Below, piece by piece: positions 11,967 through 24,513 of a stretch of DNA of 64,000 nt (position 1 is the stretch's first letter; the number at the start of each line of letters is the position of its first letter). The position numbers were made by a program, and so were the translations under genes. The notes under the pieces were generated by a model. The model did no database searches and was not told the origin of the DNA. It worked only from the letters and a program-made list of their open reading frames with translations. The stretch covers positions 19,613,772 to 19,677,771 of the forward strand of contig NC_091944.1 in assembly GCF_041260155.1 (NCBI RefSeq), read 5' to 3'. The DNA is from Ptychodera flava. Its lineage: Eukaryota; Hemichordata; Enteropneusta; Ptychoderidae.

Positions 11967-14584
11967 TAAGGGACGATTCAGAATTTACTTCCAGGGGGAG
12001 GGTGGAGGATTTTCTATTTCTCGGTGATTTTTTCCATGGCCCCCCCTAGTAAATTATAGAAAAAATCTATGGCCCCCCCTCATCTTTCCTGGTTTTTTTT
12101 CCATGCCCCCCCTAATATATACATGCATGCTTATACGGTACATTATAGACATATCTAGTCTAACAAGTTGCAGGAACTGTAGGGCCTAGTGGACATTAAT
12201 CGATGATATAACAAATCATTTCAGGGTTATGTGACTATAAAAGAATGATTTGCAGGGACTGCAAGTGGCACACTTTTGGAAAGGGTAGCAATAAACATAT
12301 CTGGTTGTAAATTTCTGAAGAAAAGTTAATTACTAAATATGAATACTTTTTTCGTTATGTCTCACTGATACATATGATGCACACAAAGACAAGCAAAGAT
12401 GTCAGTTAGAAATGGTGAACAGAAAATCAGAGGAGCAGATAATTGGCAAAGTGATATATATCTTGAAGTTTAATGGTACATCTCATTTGCAGATATCCAG
12501 ATATTTCTGGAAAGTGAGATGTACATGTACATGCACACGTTCAGCATACATTTTCATTTGATGATGCTGAATATTTGCAGACTCACGGTGAAAGTTTTAA
12601 ACATTAGGAATTAAAATTGGTGAAAGCCAACTTGTTTTTAATTTTCTCTTTTTTTCTAATTTGGTTGTCATAAAACCAAGTTGCTGCCACTGAAAGCAAC
12701 AATGCTGAGGAATATTTTAGAACATTTCTTGAACAAAACACCTTATCTAAAACATGAATTCACATGTTATTCTGCTCATTCCATTCACAATCCAATGTTC
12801 ATATTAAAATGCAGATAACCCTGTGTAAGTCAAAATTCACATTTTGTCAGCAGTATTTTTCAAAATTGACAGAGCATTCATATTCAAATTTTTTTAACAA
12901 ACTTTAATTTTAGAATAGTCATGATGCGCATGTTTTCAGATGACACGAAACAATACATGTTAATTTGTTTTTTTGGCCTTTTCTGCCAGCCGCCACTGTG
13001 AAATCTTTGATTATACATATCAGAATGAATGGACACAAAAGTATTAGCATCAATACACAATGTGTAAGCCTATCCACGTTTCTCCTAGCCTCATACACAC
13101 TGAGATCACTTCTTGGACTACAGCAAATTTCTTGTGTACACAATATTTCAACAATCCGACACCATAGCATTGGTGCAGTGCCACATGATCTTCTGTATGC
13201 ACATACAGGATTATTGGAAAATCAACCTTTTTGTAAATTTTTCACCATATATTTTTGACAGTAATACATAATATTTTATTTTCAACATTAAAACCTATTC
13301 GTTGAAAAGCACCTTGAAGATGAGACGGCCATAAATTTATTTCAAAAAGTTTATAGTAGATGTAAGCACTGTAAAAAGTTATGTAGAACATTTAAAAAAT
13401 TTAGAAAGGGTAAAATTGATGAGAATGAAACATAGAAAAAAGGAGCAGAAAAGAAGAGGAGCAGTAGCAGTAGTTTACTCAAAGGATGAAGTGGGTGTAT
13501 TTTTGGGTAAAAAACCTCAATTTTTGTATTAATGATAAAAATTAATTTAAGTCGAAAACTAGACAGTATTTTCTGAAATGTAATATTTCACTTGAAAGGA
13601 TAGTATTCATGTAGAAAAAAAACAACTATTTCACTTGGCATTATCCATCTTCATTTTAAAATTGTAGGGGTTTAAAGACTGACACTCTAATAATTGATTA
13701 AAATCATGATCAGCAAAATTAAAATGCCTCTTATTCAAAATGTCTCTTATTAAAAATGTAAGAGCTTTATTGCCAAACAAAACCAATTGATAGTTGTTGT
13801 GTTATATAGCATTTAAAAAACATAATGTGAAATTTCAGAAAATTTGACCCAGCCGGAGTGGAGTTAAATTCGTTGGAAATTTTGAAATTGGGAGGCAAAA
13901 GAAGCCAAGAAATCAGGTGATTTGCATACATTTGCATAAATTAACACTTCTTTATCATGCAACTTTCAACTGCTTTACAAGCTACAAGGTAAACCCAACA
14001 TTAAATAAGACATTTGCTGTAATTTTTAGCATTTGTTCAATGTTCATCTCTGTGTATCAGCATTTGTTTGTTATTCTATCACTACATAGAACACCCAATG
14101 CTGTATTTAGCAACATACCAGTGTGAACATAAATGACCATTGTTATTGTTGATAAACGAATTCTAGTCTGGACTTGATCTGAGATCTCTTTTCAACAAAA
14201 ACAACCCTGACTGTTCACTGTATGGTTTGTATTGACACGCTAAATACTGGACATTTCATAACGCTTCAGGGAGGAGAACAAGATACTGCAGTAGATGCAT
14301 AATGAAAAACAAACCACTATGAATATTACCGAATTTGGCAGCTAAAGGAGTTTAACTAAACATGTTGAGTTTATCTGTCACCCAGGTAGCGTCTACGGTG
14401 CTCTTTTGTAGAGATCAGAAATTCTGGGCAAATATTGAATTGATGTTTTTTTTCCTTGGCCCCCCCTAAAAGATTGTGGTATTTTTGTCTGGCCCCCCCC
14501 CCCTAAATTTTCTTGGGAAAAATGGGTGGCCCCCCTGAAAATCCTCCACCCTCCCCCTGGAAGTAAATTCTGAATCGTCCCTAA
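11967..14584. mobile_element. non-autonomous PIF/Harbinger-like element, about 2.6 kb
   Basis: Near-perfect terminal inverted repeats of about 45 bp begin GGGACGATTCAGAATTT at 11970 and end with the complement at 14581, including the CCTCCACCCTCCCCC block. TAA direct repeats flank both ends (11967-11969 and 14582-14584), the TWA duplication expected for PIF/Harbinger. Subterminal regions carry GGCCCCCCC runs. The AT-rich interior has no frame above about 100 codons and no DDE-transposase motif. Part of the interior (13465-14010) is also found at 31755-32210. Confidence 0.8.
13465..14010 (+). repeat. dispersed repeat, copy 1
   Basis: This block shares stretches such as CTCAAAGGATGAAGTGGG, ATTAATGATAAAAATTAA and GATTTGCATACATTTGCAT with 31755-32210 in the same orientation. 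Here it is part of the interior of a Harbinger-like element. Confidence 0.8.
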
Positions 14585-15591
14585 GCGCCAAATGCAGAAA
14601 ACGGACGTCTGAGAGATCGAACGTCGGAAATTCTGCGCCCGAGACCGAGCATTTTTATAAGGATTCCGTACAGGCACACAGTATCCTACGATAAATACGC
14701 ATTACGTCCATATCGACATTGCATTTTATTCGCATGCAACACGAACGATACTTGTCATAAAATACCTGTTGCACTCACACAGAAAATGGGTCAAGAGTTC
14801 AAATCAAAAGAAAAAAGTAACAATTTTTTTCGTAAATTTACATAAGAACAATAGTCCTGGCTTTTTTGGCATACTAAAAATAGATTTGTCTCATTCTGTA
14901 CCGCATACCGCGTACCGTCGCGACATTCAGTGGTGGCACAGTGAAGTTACAGGATCTATTTTTGATGGATAATTTGGACGTTAATTGTACCAGAAAGCAA
15001 GCAGTTTTAGACTTGCGATGACAGCAACTGTGATGAACAGTTGTGCAGATTCTGAATGTGTTGCCCGATGCAGGGAGAGCTGGACGCTGACACTGCTCGT
15101 TGCATTACATGTCAAATATCGTCGCAGTCGCCAGGAGTCATCCCATTGTTATTTTGAACTTCTTGGTCTACATCGTTAGGACATACCGATCTGTTATAGC
15201 CCAAACTTTGGTAAATAATATCTGACATACCGTTACTGTGAGGAAGTGTCAATTTATTTGTGTATGAACGAATACTATCTTCATTTTAAAGAGCGGTACT
15301 AGGATATATCGCGTCTCGACTCCCGCAAAGTGCACGGTGCGCTGTCGCCCTAATATTTGTGTGCATCATACCCTAAACGTGCTGCTTCAGAGATGTCTTT
15401 CATCATCGATCCCAACTTATTTACACTAAGAGGTGAGTTACAGACCCACACTTTATCTGTGTATCAAAATTCGGTCTTCGGTCTTTGAAACAAAGTGGAC
15501 TGTTTCGGTCTTTCTCGAGGGTCTATGGTTTAGATAGGTACGTTCAAATGCACCGACCGGGCAATTCGAAAATGCTGGTTTAGGGGCCCGT

Positions 15592-15690
15592 TTTAGCACT
15601 GCTATCAGTGCTAAAACAGTATTTTAGCATCGGTGGAATGAGCTCTCGTCCAATCAGAATGGCGCATGGTAGCGATATAATAATATATTA
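15592..15690. repeat. short hairpin and decayed fold-back remnant
   Basis: A perfect hairpin TTTTAGCACTG-CTAT-CAGTGCTAAAA is followed by GC-richer sequence and a TA-rich border (ATATAATAATATATT) like the borders of the other fold-back elements in this window. One arm appears lost. Confidence 0.4.
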
Positions 15691-15855
15691 ACTTGTTGTA
15701 TGTGTATGTTGTATGTTAACTTGTTGCCGGTATTGAAAAATTTAGATAGTTCTTTGCCCAACATATTTAGATGCACCAGTTGAGGCGTAGAACAGTTACC
15801 GGCATGTTGCTTCTTTGTCTTCTAACGTTACAATCTGTTGCAAAGAGCATAGTCG

Positions 15856-15971
15856 CTATACCGCAGTCACTTCACATTTACTCATAACCGACTCTGACGA
15901 ACTTTTCACATCATGGCGTTGTTGTCCTACATCAGGTTCATGACATTCCTCCGTTGACAACGCGAGTTCTT
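15856..15971 (-). pseudogene. TNFR-like exon 3 (cytoplasmic tail)
   Basis: After acceptor ATTTCAG the frame in phase with exon 2 reads EELALSTEECHEPDVG and ends SKCEVTAV at a TAG. It is acidic and serine-rich with no death domain. It is assigned by splice phase and proximity rather than by homology. Confidence 0.4.
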
Positions 15972-16169
15972 CTGAAATTGTTATAAGACACAATTATTTA
16001 ACTTGCATTCGGTATTAGGTAGTGTACGTTGTTTCATGAAACATTATGCAAGATTCTGTTGAGATAAATGAACCATTCTTCAGTCAATGAAGAAAACAAT
16101 CGTGAAATATTACTTGTTAACTATTTTGGCAAAAAATTCATGCTAAATATTACCATAAAAAATTCTTAC

Positions 16170-16400
16170 CTTTCTGTCTGCTAGCCTCTACATTATCCGA
16201 TGAAGGTTTTTGATTAAACTTAATATATTGGATAACTGATTGACATTGTTTGTGACACAGCCTTGGAACGATAAAAGTGCACAAGCCACAAGGACTATCA
16301 ATGTACTTAAAGATATAATGGCGATGAGGAGTATGGCAGCAAGTGTTGTGCTGGATAAAGTTTCCACTTGCAAGGTTATTCCTATTGTTGTTGTTGTCAT
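16170..16400 (-). pseudogene. TNFR-like exon 2 (transmembrane)
   Basis: A 231-bp block lies between acceptor ATTTACAG and donor AAAG|GTAAGA. One frame gives a clear 20-residue membrane helix and then stops after NLHRIM. A second frame is open throughout (DDNNNNRNN ... EASRQK) and is the one in phase with exons 1 and 3, but its middle is rich in Cys and His rather than hydrophobic. Two compensating indels around the helix would reconcile them. Confidence 0.5.
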
Positions 16401-16761
16401 CTGTAAATAACGCAAGATACGTCATAATAAAAAGTCGAACATAAACGTCAGGGTTGTTGTGCGTCGTTTATTTGCAAATGATATTCAGCCTAAAATATTA
16501 CCAGTTATTGAAATTTTCAAAACTCTAAATATTTACCGTGTTTTTCTAAAACGTTTATGGTGCTATAGGTGATTTTTATTAGAAAAAAGTGGTCAACATT
16601 TCGCAGATTTTTAGACAATAAACATATTGTACCTCTAGCCTTTCTATGGTTATCGACAATTTATGAAACGAATGGCATGTCCTTCAGATACTGAACACCG
16701 ATGTCAAAAGACCAAAAATTTTATGTACAGTAAAATAGGTGCCAGTTGCTTGTTATCTTAC

Positions 16762-16982
16762 CTTGTAATTTACCTGTCGTCGACTCTGTACCCGGGCAAT
16801 TAAGTCGACAATTCTCTCCTGGTAACTCAGGACACAGATGACAATCTTGGCACGCGCCAGTGATGCTATCACAGAATCTGTCGGTAACCGCAATCACAGA
16901 TGCAGCTGACCAAGGATATATTGCACACTGCAAATACCACTATGAAACAACAAACAAGCAGTGCAGTTGCCCTTGTTTTCAT
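16762..16982 (-). pseudogene. TNFR-like exon 1 (signal peptide and cysteine-rich domain)
   Basis: Two donor sites are possible 12 bp apart, at 16774 (ACAG|GTAAAT) and 16762 (CAAG|GTAAGA), and both keep the same phase. The signal-peptide frame ends in a stop after CDCGYRQIL, one base out of register with the cysteine-rich frame DRFCDSITGACQDC. A homologous exon fragment lies at 9.90-10.04 kb. Confidence 0.55.
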
Positions 16983-17357
16983 GATTGGAAATGGAGTTTA
17001 AGATATACCTATCTACAAGATTCACTTATCCGATTTCAGGGTGGCTGAAAGGAAACAAACTAAAAGAAATTAAAAGAAGAATGAAATAATATGCACACGG
17101 AAATGATCGAAAGAGACTCTTGAAGAGTTTGGGCTTGTAAACATGTATTTAAGAATATTTACTACTGCAAACAAGCTCAATAATGTACGTACTCAAGGTT
17201 GCCTGGAATGCAGAATGTGTATAGTATTCTCTTCAGAGTATTGTATCAGTGCCTTGGCGCATCCGTGTCTCCTGCTATAAAACAGACACTTGAGTGTGGT
17301 ACAGTTGAACATAGAAGAGAATAGTTTACGTTCGTGTATCCCTGTTTAGTTCGTCTT

Positions 17358-17828
17358 TTCAATGCAGGTAAACTTTATCGTTTTCTGTTTTATAAACACG
17401 ATGTGACCCAATTCTGTGACGTCAACGCCTGTAACGAGGGCTAGACTTAGTGGTGGGCCATGTGGACACCATGCATAAGTGTATATTACTAGATTATTTT
17501 TTCTATTTTCGTTCTGTGCCGTTACATTGCAGAGGACAATGTACAAAATTGTGCTGTGAATGGTTAATAACTTGTGAACACGTGGACATCACGCATAAGC
17601 GTCCCATCGATAGTTTATCAAATGAACTTTGTCCAATCACACGAGTGCCTGTAACAAAAGTCTCCGTGGCAATTTTGTACGCTTGTATTTCGTCAAAAAT
17701 TTTGATATCATGCATAAGTGTATATTACAAGATTATTTTTTTTTATTTTCGTCCTGTGCCTTTAGTACAGTGCAGAGGGCAATTGTGTTTATAAACAGAA
17801 AACGATACAGATTATCTGCAAAGGCGAA
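17358..17828. mobile_element. about 470-bp inverted-repeat element with internal direct repeats
   Basis: The left end has TATCGTTTTCTGTTTTATAAAC and the right end its inverse GTTTATAAACAGAAAACGATA. Inside, three diverged units each carry ATGCATAAG or ACGCATAAG followed in two cases by GTGTATATTAC, AGATTATTTTTT and a GCAGAGG motif. No coding frame is recognised. It is probably a MITE; target duplication is not clear. Confidence 0.55.
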
Positions 17829-17829
17829 T

Positions 17830-19330
17830 CAAATAGATGAACACTGACCGAGTCACGATGTCTCCGTTTTTTCAAATAAACTGTGCATATTTGGGACAAA
17901 TTCTACCATGCACTAGTTTGACAAGGTTTAAATCAATCTTTTTTCCAATATTGCATAAGGCCAAAAGAAATAAATTGTGCTGTTCCGATAACATGGTTTT
18001 CAAAAATAGGGTAGGAAGATAGGCAGGGATTTTTTTCAAAATTATTTTTATTTTTATGTATGCATTTTGAGGGGTTCAGGGCGATCAAACACTAGCCACA
18101 GCATTTCCAGACAATACATATACATATAAAAGGAATAAAACCATAAAATACATCCTCGTTCAAGCAAAAATCAAATGCCAGGTAATGAATGTGTGATTTT
18201 GTGGGTTTTTTCTTTCTTTTCTTACTTCTGTGTTTACGTAGCTTTAAAATGTTTAGGGTTGGCGGGTCAAAAATAGGGTAGGTCGGGTTATCGGAACAGC
18301 GCAATTTTTTTCTCGGCCTAAGCGTTTTGCATTGGACAAGATGGAGATCACTTTTTGAATAAAAATACGACCTCTTCTGAATTCGAAATTTTAAAAGCTA
18401 TGAAATGATATCCAGTATTCTGTGAATTAGCTTCGTTCGTGTACATATCTTGATAAAGATCCATATTCCTATAGATACCAGCAAATAACAGCCATATAAC
18501 AGCCATATGTTGAAAACATCTGCCAATTTGCCGTGAATGTATCTCGAATTGGTTGAAACGTTAAGGAATTGAAAGCTGTTATTTACGAGGAAGACTGGAG
18601 CGAATGATACCTCTTCTATTGTGTTTAAATTCTGGAAAAGAACTCTTCCTTCTTCACTCGATATTCTTCTGCTGCCATAGCTTCGATACAGGTGTTAGAG
18701 CATATGCATACTTTACACCATAATCTCATGAAAAATGTTATTAGTACTTGGTAGACGTTTTAGGTAGTGGGTAATCCTTAACAATTTCTGTCCACACACA
18801 GTTGACAAACTTGACAAGTAATCATTGTATTTTGTTGCCGACTTCTAGGAAGATGCCAGCATGCATAAAACATAGAAAATATCATGGCATTAAAGTAGAT
18901 ATTTTTCTCTGGGATATTACCACAGCATCAGAAATACTTGTTCCCGCAATATTTCTCTTCGCACAAAATATGTCATATATATAGAAAGCCTTATCTAAAA
19001 ATAATAATGTAAACATTTTATAACACACACTGGTCGAGCAAAAAATTAAAAATACTAATATGTAAACCGTTTTATGTCGCATTGTTATATTATAAAAACA
19101 TTATGTTTCCGATCCGTAGTGTCATAAATGTGATAGTGCATGGTTTGTATACATCTCGGATATAAATACTTTAGTGTAACCAGATATGAACTGGAAATGC
19201 TCACTTGTTTCATTATATTGCATTATGTGTAATTTGAAACCTTTGCCACATGTTTGCAACTTCATTGAAAGTGTTATGATCAACATAATGAATAATATTC
19301 ACCACAGATTAATTCTAAATCCAAGTATAT
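17830..19330. other. intergenic, no gene seen
   Basis: AT-rich sequence without recognisable motifs or long frames. Confidence 0.55.
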
Positions 19331-19339
19331 ATCCCCAAT

Positions 19340-20430
19340 CAGGAAAGTTCATTAAAATATGCAAATTAGGAATTGACAGAAATGTTCTCATTAAATATGC
19401 AAATTAGGAATTGGCTGAAGTGAAAATGTTAAATGACTTTCAATAATGCCGTATCATAGTATCTTTAATGTAAAAAGCAATTCGTCAACTTTGGTCTATT
19501 CAAGACAGATAAATATCCTTAATTAGGAAAGTTCATTAAATTTGCAAATAAGGAATTGGCTAAAGTAAAAATGCTTAATGACTTTCAATGTTGTATCATA
19601 GTATCTTTAATGTACATAGCAAGTTTCGTCAAATTTGGTCTAGTCAATACAGATAAATATCCGTAATTAGGAAAGTTCATTAAATATGCAAATTAGGAAT
19701 TGGCTGAAGTAAAAAAGTTTAATGACTTTCAATAATGTTGTTTTATAGTATCTTCAATATATGTAGCAAGATTCATCAACTTCAGTCGAGTCAATTCAGA
19801 TATATATCCCTAATTAGTGAAGTTCATTACATATGTAAATAAGGAATTGGCTGAAGTGAAACTGCTTAATGATTTTCAATAATGTTATATCATAGTATCT
19901 TCAATGTACATAGCAAGTTTCATCAACTTTGGTCAAGTCAATTCAGATATATATATCTAATTAGGAAAGTTTATTAAATATGCAAATAAGTATTTGGCTG
20001 AAGTAAAAATGCTTAATGACTTTCAAAAATGTTATATCATAGTATCTTTAATGTACATAGCAAGTTTCATCAATTTCGGTCAAGTCAATTCAAATAAATA
20101 TCCCTAATTTCAAAAGTTCATTAAAATATGCAAATTAAGAGTTTGATGAAGTAAAAATGCTTAATGACTTTCAATAATGTTAAATCATAGTATCTTCAAT
20201 ATACATACCAAGTTTTGTCAATTTTGATCAAGTCAAATCAGATATATATCCCTAATAAGGAAAGTTCATTAATATGCAAATTATCCATTATTTTTTATGT
20301 CACCCCTTAATATCTTTCACAGCTGATATATCTTGGTGTGATCAACATTTGTAGCGAATCTCATCAAATTGTGTGCAGTCGTTGTCAATATATATCCATT
20401 TTTTAAAATCATTAATTATGCAAATGAGCA
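19340..20430. repeat. tandem array of about 150-bp units carrying ATGCAAAT
   Basis: About seven diverged units share the order AAAGTTCATTAAA, TATGCAAAT(T/A)AGGAATTGGCTGAAG, AATGCTTAATGACTTTCAA, TCATAGTATCTT, GTACATAGCAAGTTT and TCAAGTCAATTCAGATA. Most units hold the octamer ATGCAAAT or a one-base variant (for example 19359-19366, 19397-19404 and 20418-20425). The array grades into a (CAGA)n tract. No protein is encoded. Confidence 0.85.
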
Positions 20431-20544
20431 AACAGCAAGCAAGCCACACCCACCAAAAACTAATCAGTTCTTGCCATTTGCAAACTGAATCTATGTACCA
20501 GATTTGATTCTGATCTGAAGAACCGTTTTTGAGATATTGAGCAC

Positions 20545-20589
<45 letters not shown>

Positions 20590-20609
20590 TGACACACAGA
20601 CAGACAGAC
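20545..20609. repeat. (CAGA)n microsatellite
   Basis: CAGA repeats following the octamer array and the phrase GAGATATTGAGCACA. It is probably the 3' tail of the same repeat. Confidence 0.9.
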
Positions 20610-23600
20610 ATCGCTGCGACATATGCTCACGTGTGTCAACACCGTGAGCAAAAAATGTGAAATATGTAAAGTATGTCCGACTCAATTTGGTCGTAAAAAG
20701 GTTCGCACAATGCATTTAGTAACACCGAGGCAAAAACATATTGTAAAACGTTTATGTCGAGACGGAATGTCTTGATTTGTTTGTTGTCAAAGGACGCTGA
20801 AACCACAGTGTTGCTAGAGAAAGTCAGATTACAAGAGTCAAGGAATACTGCATAGGCATGCCTAATGGGAACACTTACTTAGGTAGTCGATATACTTTGT
20901 TTCTGAACAACTCTGGTCTGTGATTGATAATTAAACATATATCAAAGTGAGCTTGAAAAATCATACAAGGTTAAAATTACGAAGTTAGTTTACATACATA
21001 TGTACAAGTGTAATCTCAAACACACAAGGCTTTTGGCATCTTCGTGGTCTAAGGGGATGTCATCATCTTTCATTCATTTCTGCATTTGTAAATGTACGTC
21101 TTTTATACATACGTCACTACGTGGTGTTGATACATCAAGCTTTCGTTACTCTACCCCAATTTCAGTGACGTTGTATTGGTCTTGCAAAGAGTTCTTGCAA
21201 GAAAGGTCAGAACCAATGAACACATAAGTTACATCGATATAACGACAAGTGTTATTATCGTAACCATTTGAAATAACCTTGTTTTCAACACCAGGACATC
21301 GCCATTATAAAAGTGCGTATAGTCCAGTAGTGTGCATCATCCTCGATAAAAATAATAATATCGTTACAGCAGCACAACATTTTTAGCAAAAGAAGACAAA
21401 CTATGACCCGTTTCTGTCTCGATATCCCCGAACACGTCGCCTCTATTCCTGCAATAATAAGTTCATTTTTCTTTCAGATTTCGCACGGAATGTCTACACC
21501 TCGGATATCTCGTCAAGTGATCCATACAACAATATTTGAGCGCAGCGCAATTGACAAGACTGGCATGAAGGTAGTTGCCATGACAGTTGCAACAACAACC
21601 ATGTTGTCATCCTGGGCTTAAGCATCGCTGGGCGTTTTGTTCTTGCATAGAAGGCATCAAACGTGTATGGGTCATCTGAAATGACTTTGTCCCTTTGAGA
21701 TAAGACCTGGTTGTTTAGTGTTTGTTAATGTGCTATATTATTCTACAACTCAGTAAATTCGCCGGTGCAGAGGCAATGCTATATTATTCTACAAACTCAA
21801 TAAATTCATCGGTGCTTATTTCAAGTTGATAACATTTGACAACAAACATGGAGTTTTGCATTAAAATTAATCACGGTTCCAATAGTTCTTATGACACTGT
21901 GTTCTCCAAGGGGCAATTTTCGAGTATTTTTCTCAACTACGATACGTTTTTGTATTTCCGTAATGTATACAAAATTAATATTGGCTTGTTTAAAAATAAC
22001 TTTTAACGACGTCGACATGTCACTGTCACATGACAAGTCGTCAGTCGAGGCTATTTTGAAGGAACTCCAGAAGCCATCATCGTCACACGGGTGGCTAGGT
22101 TAATAGACTTTTGTGATACTAACACAAACTTGACAGCTAATGCAATACGCACAAGCTATCAAGTCGGAAGTTGTAAATAAGATTTTTTTAAATTCGGATG
22201 AAATTTGTTAGGATATTTTCTCTTAGTTTGTTAATATCGCTTTTAGTTTTCTACTTATTTTCCTGATAATATAGGGCATTGTTTTTACTTCCTTCTGAGT
22301 TGTATTTCAACACGAGTACCTCACGATGATGACCACTTTCGAGTCTCTTCCATAAAATTTGAGTCACTCTACACAGCCTGAAGTATGCAGTTGTCACACA
22401 CTGGTTCTGATCACCATCATCGTTAAAGGAAACATAGTCACGACACACATCAAAATGGAAATTAAAGTAATATTTATTCGTTAAATAGCATTGTTGTTTT
22501 AGTACTATTTGCTGTCAAATTGTCCTTATCCCATAATGCTCGACTATTTTATTTTGCCCTGTACTTTTTTAGGTTTAGGCAATGGGCTACACTAGTCCTC
22601 GATTTGTATGGTCCAACTGATGCAATATCATTGTTGTGATTTTGACTTTTACGTCTTTTGCCCGAATTTAACGACTGATGATTGTAACCAAGTTGTTTTT
22701 GTTCTGGAGAAACAAAGAAATCAATCGTAAAATAGGTGCTTTAATTTATCACAAAAATATTAATGCCCATCAACAAATCTCTGGACATAAAATGATGATG
22801 CCTGAGATAGAGGTCAATATTTGTATTCTGTGTGGATATTTTCTCGTGTCGTCATGATACACTGCAAGATAGCGTGTACTGGAGAGTAAAGTACAAAGAC
22901 GGTAGTCGTCACTGTCATTACTAATGTTCGTTTACTCATTGCATGATGGGAAGGTTGTAGCTATTTCCAGAATGACAAGAGCTAATGCTGTTGCTTCTTT
23001 GGAATTTTTCATTCTTTGGTAGTAGTGGCTTTAGCAGTTTCCTACAATAAATTGAAATAGAATCTTTCACGAAATCTACTTATACTGAATGACAGTGGCT
23101 TTAAATAGAACGAAATCTGCTTATACACTAAATTTCATTTGAATAAAATAAGACTCTTATTCGCGTATAACCCTGGAGCATATTCACATATACTCTCTGA
23201 CATAGGAATGATCATATACAAGCACAGGAAAAGTTTGATAAAATACACAGTATATTTTAGCAGTTAATATTTCAAATAACTTCTTTTGTCATAATTGTGA
23301 GTTGATAAAAAGCATGCAAAATTGGTTTCGTCATTTTAATCCCTAGTCCACCTTACCCTAACTTGAATTTAACCCCTGACCTGGTCATATTAAATTTATG
23401 ACACACCAAGCTAGTCTTGACAATCGTTTAATACCGAAAACAGCTAAACTGTCTAGATAGCCTTTTAGTCTCATCAGTGCAATTTCTGCACGGTCATTTA
23501 AAGTTAAAATTCGTGATGGGTAGCCACAATGGCCGAAATCATTTTATCGACTTTTTCGCACTGTGCGTTGAATGCCATATATTAGACTTTCAAGATAGAT

Positions 23601-23659
23601 AAGAAAGTAATCACATATTGAGAACAACATTTGAAAGTCAGCAGACTCTAAACAGTCAT
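20610..23659. other. intergenic, one weak minus-strand ORF
   Basis: No recognised gene. A 65-codon minus-strand frame at 22251-22448 (CRDYVSFNDDGDQ ... LESGHHRE) looks mildly protein-like and contains a possible donor GAG|GTACTC, but I cannot assign it. Confidence 0.4.
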
Positions 23660-24513
23660 TCAAAGTATAACAATCTCGTGAGATCTTTCGTTCTTTGAAT
23701 TTCTTCTTCTCCTACATGAGCATGTACATTTGCTGATCAACCTGTCGTACGGTTCTAGTGAACGCATAAATTTTGGCAGAAAATCCCAAGTTTGATATTT
23801 CACCGGTAAGCGAGTTTTGCATTTCCTTTGTAATATATTCAAAACGACAATAGCTATTATGATACAGCCAAAGAGTATACAAAACACCATAAGATACTGC
23901 CATCCAGCTAAAGAAAGCCCGAGTACAATTAATGGTAGAAATACGAATACTACGAATACATATGCTATCGCGAACCAACGATATCGAGCCGCTGTGTTTC
24001 CCAACACGTTTGCACTTTTTAGGGGTAATTTTCGCAGAAGTGGGATGGGATAAAAGAGAATAATTCCCGATAAATTGAAAAATAGATGACACAATGATAT
24101 TTGAACTCCTTCTAAAAATCCAACGCTTTTTGAAAAAGCGAATGCGGCGAGAAGACAGGTAAAAGTCGTCCCTAGGTTAGCTCCTAATGTCAACGGGTAC
24201 AATCTCTCTAGGGTGACGACTCGCAAACCTGCTAATGGTGTCAAAATAGACGTGAAAACCGAACTACTTTGCAGTAACATGGTAAACATGCAGCCGATCA
24301 AAATGGCCGCGTATCCGGTGAGTGGAGCAAGGCATCCTGGGAAGTCTTTATTGAGAACTTTCTTCAGGGCCTTGGCGGCGCTGCCTCGTAGCATGGAAGC
24401 TAACAATTTTACCATCCCGATTAGGCACAGCATCATCACTGTCAGCGAGGAAACCAATAATATCAATCCTATGGTTCTGTCGGACAAATCACATCGAGCG
24501 AATAGGAAGTTGT
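23660..24513 (-). CDS. SLC34 copy B exon 5 (second QSSS repeat and C-terminus)
   Basis: A long uninterrupted exon of 284 codons including the stop. It has multiple membrane helices, [52 protein letters not shown] and a cytosolic tail with a Cys/Arg-rich stretch before [10 protein letters not shown]. It aligns over its full length with vertebrate SLC34A family C-termini and shows no lesion. Confidence 0.95.

Larger units (their letters stand above)
15856..16982 (-). pseudogene. TNF-receptor-superfamily-like gene, three exons, frame broken
   Basis: Order on the minus strand: signal peptide from an ATG at 16982 (MKTRATALLVCCFIVVFA), a cysteine-rich block CDSITGACQDCHLCP followed by GENCRLNCPG, a transmembrane exon at 16170-16400 (AAILLIAIISLSTLIVLVA), and a short tail exon ending in a stop at 15858. 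The cysteine spacing C-x6-C-x2-C-x2-C-x7-C-x3-C resembles the short single cysteine-rich domains of some TNF receptors, which bind TNF-like ligands outside the cell. No death domain is visible. The signal peptide, cysteine-rich block and hydrophobic helix sit in three different frames. Splice phases join only the cysteine-rich frame to a non-hydrophobic frame of exon 2 and to exon 3. It looks like a decaying gene; unseen exons or sequence error could also explain it. Confidence 0.5.

Noticed and set aside
16170..16400. Deliberate dual coding of the TNFR-like exon 2
   Set aside because: The open non-hydrophobic frame lacks any domain; compensating indels in a decaying gene are simpler.
19340..20430. 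CRISPR-like regular spacing of repeats
   Set aside because: The units are contiguous diverged tandem repeats without unique spacers or cas genes, and the DNA is animal.
20342..20715. Frames with repeated SVCL residues, also seen near 56349-56602
   Set aside because: They are translations of (CAGA)n and (CTGT)n tracts in various frames, not proteins.
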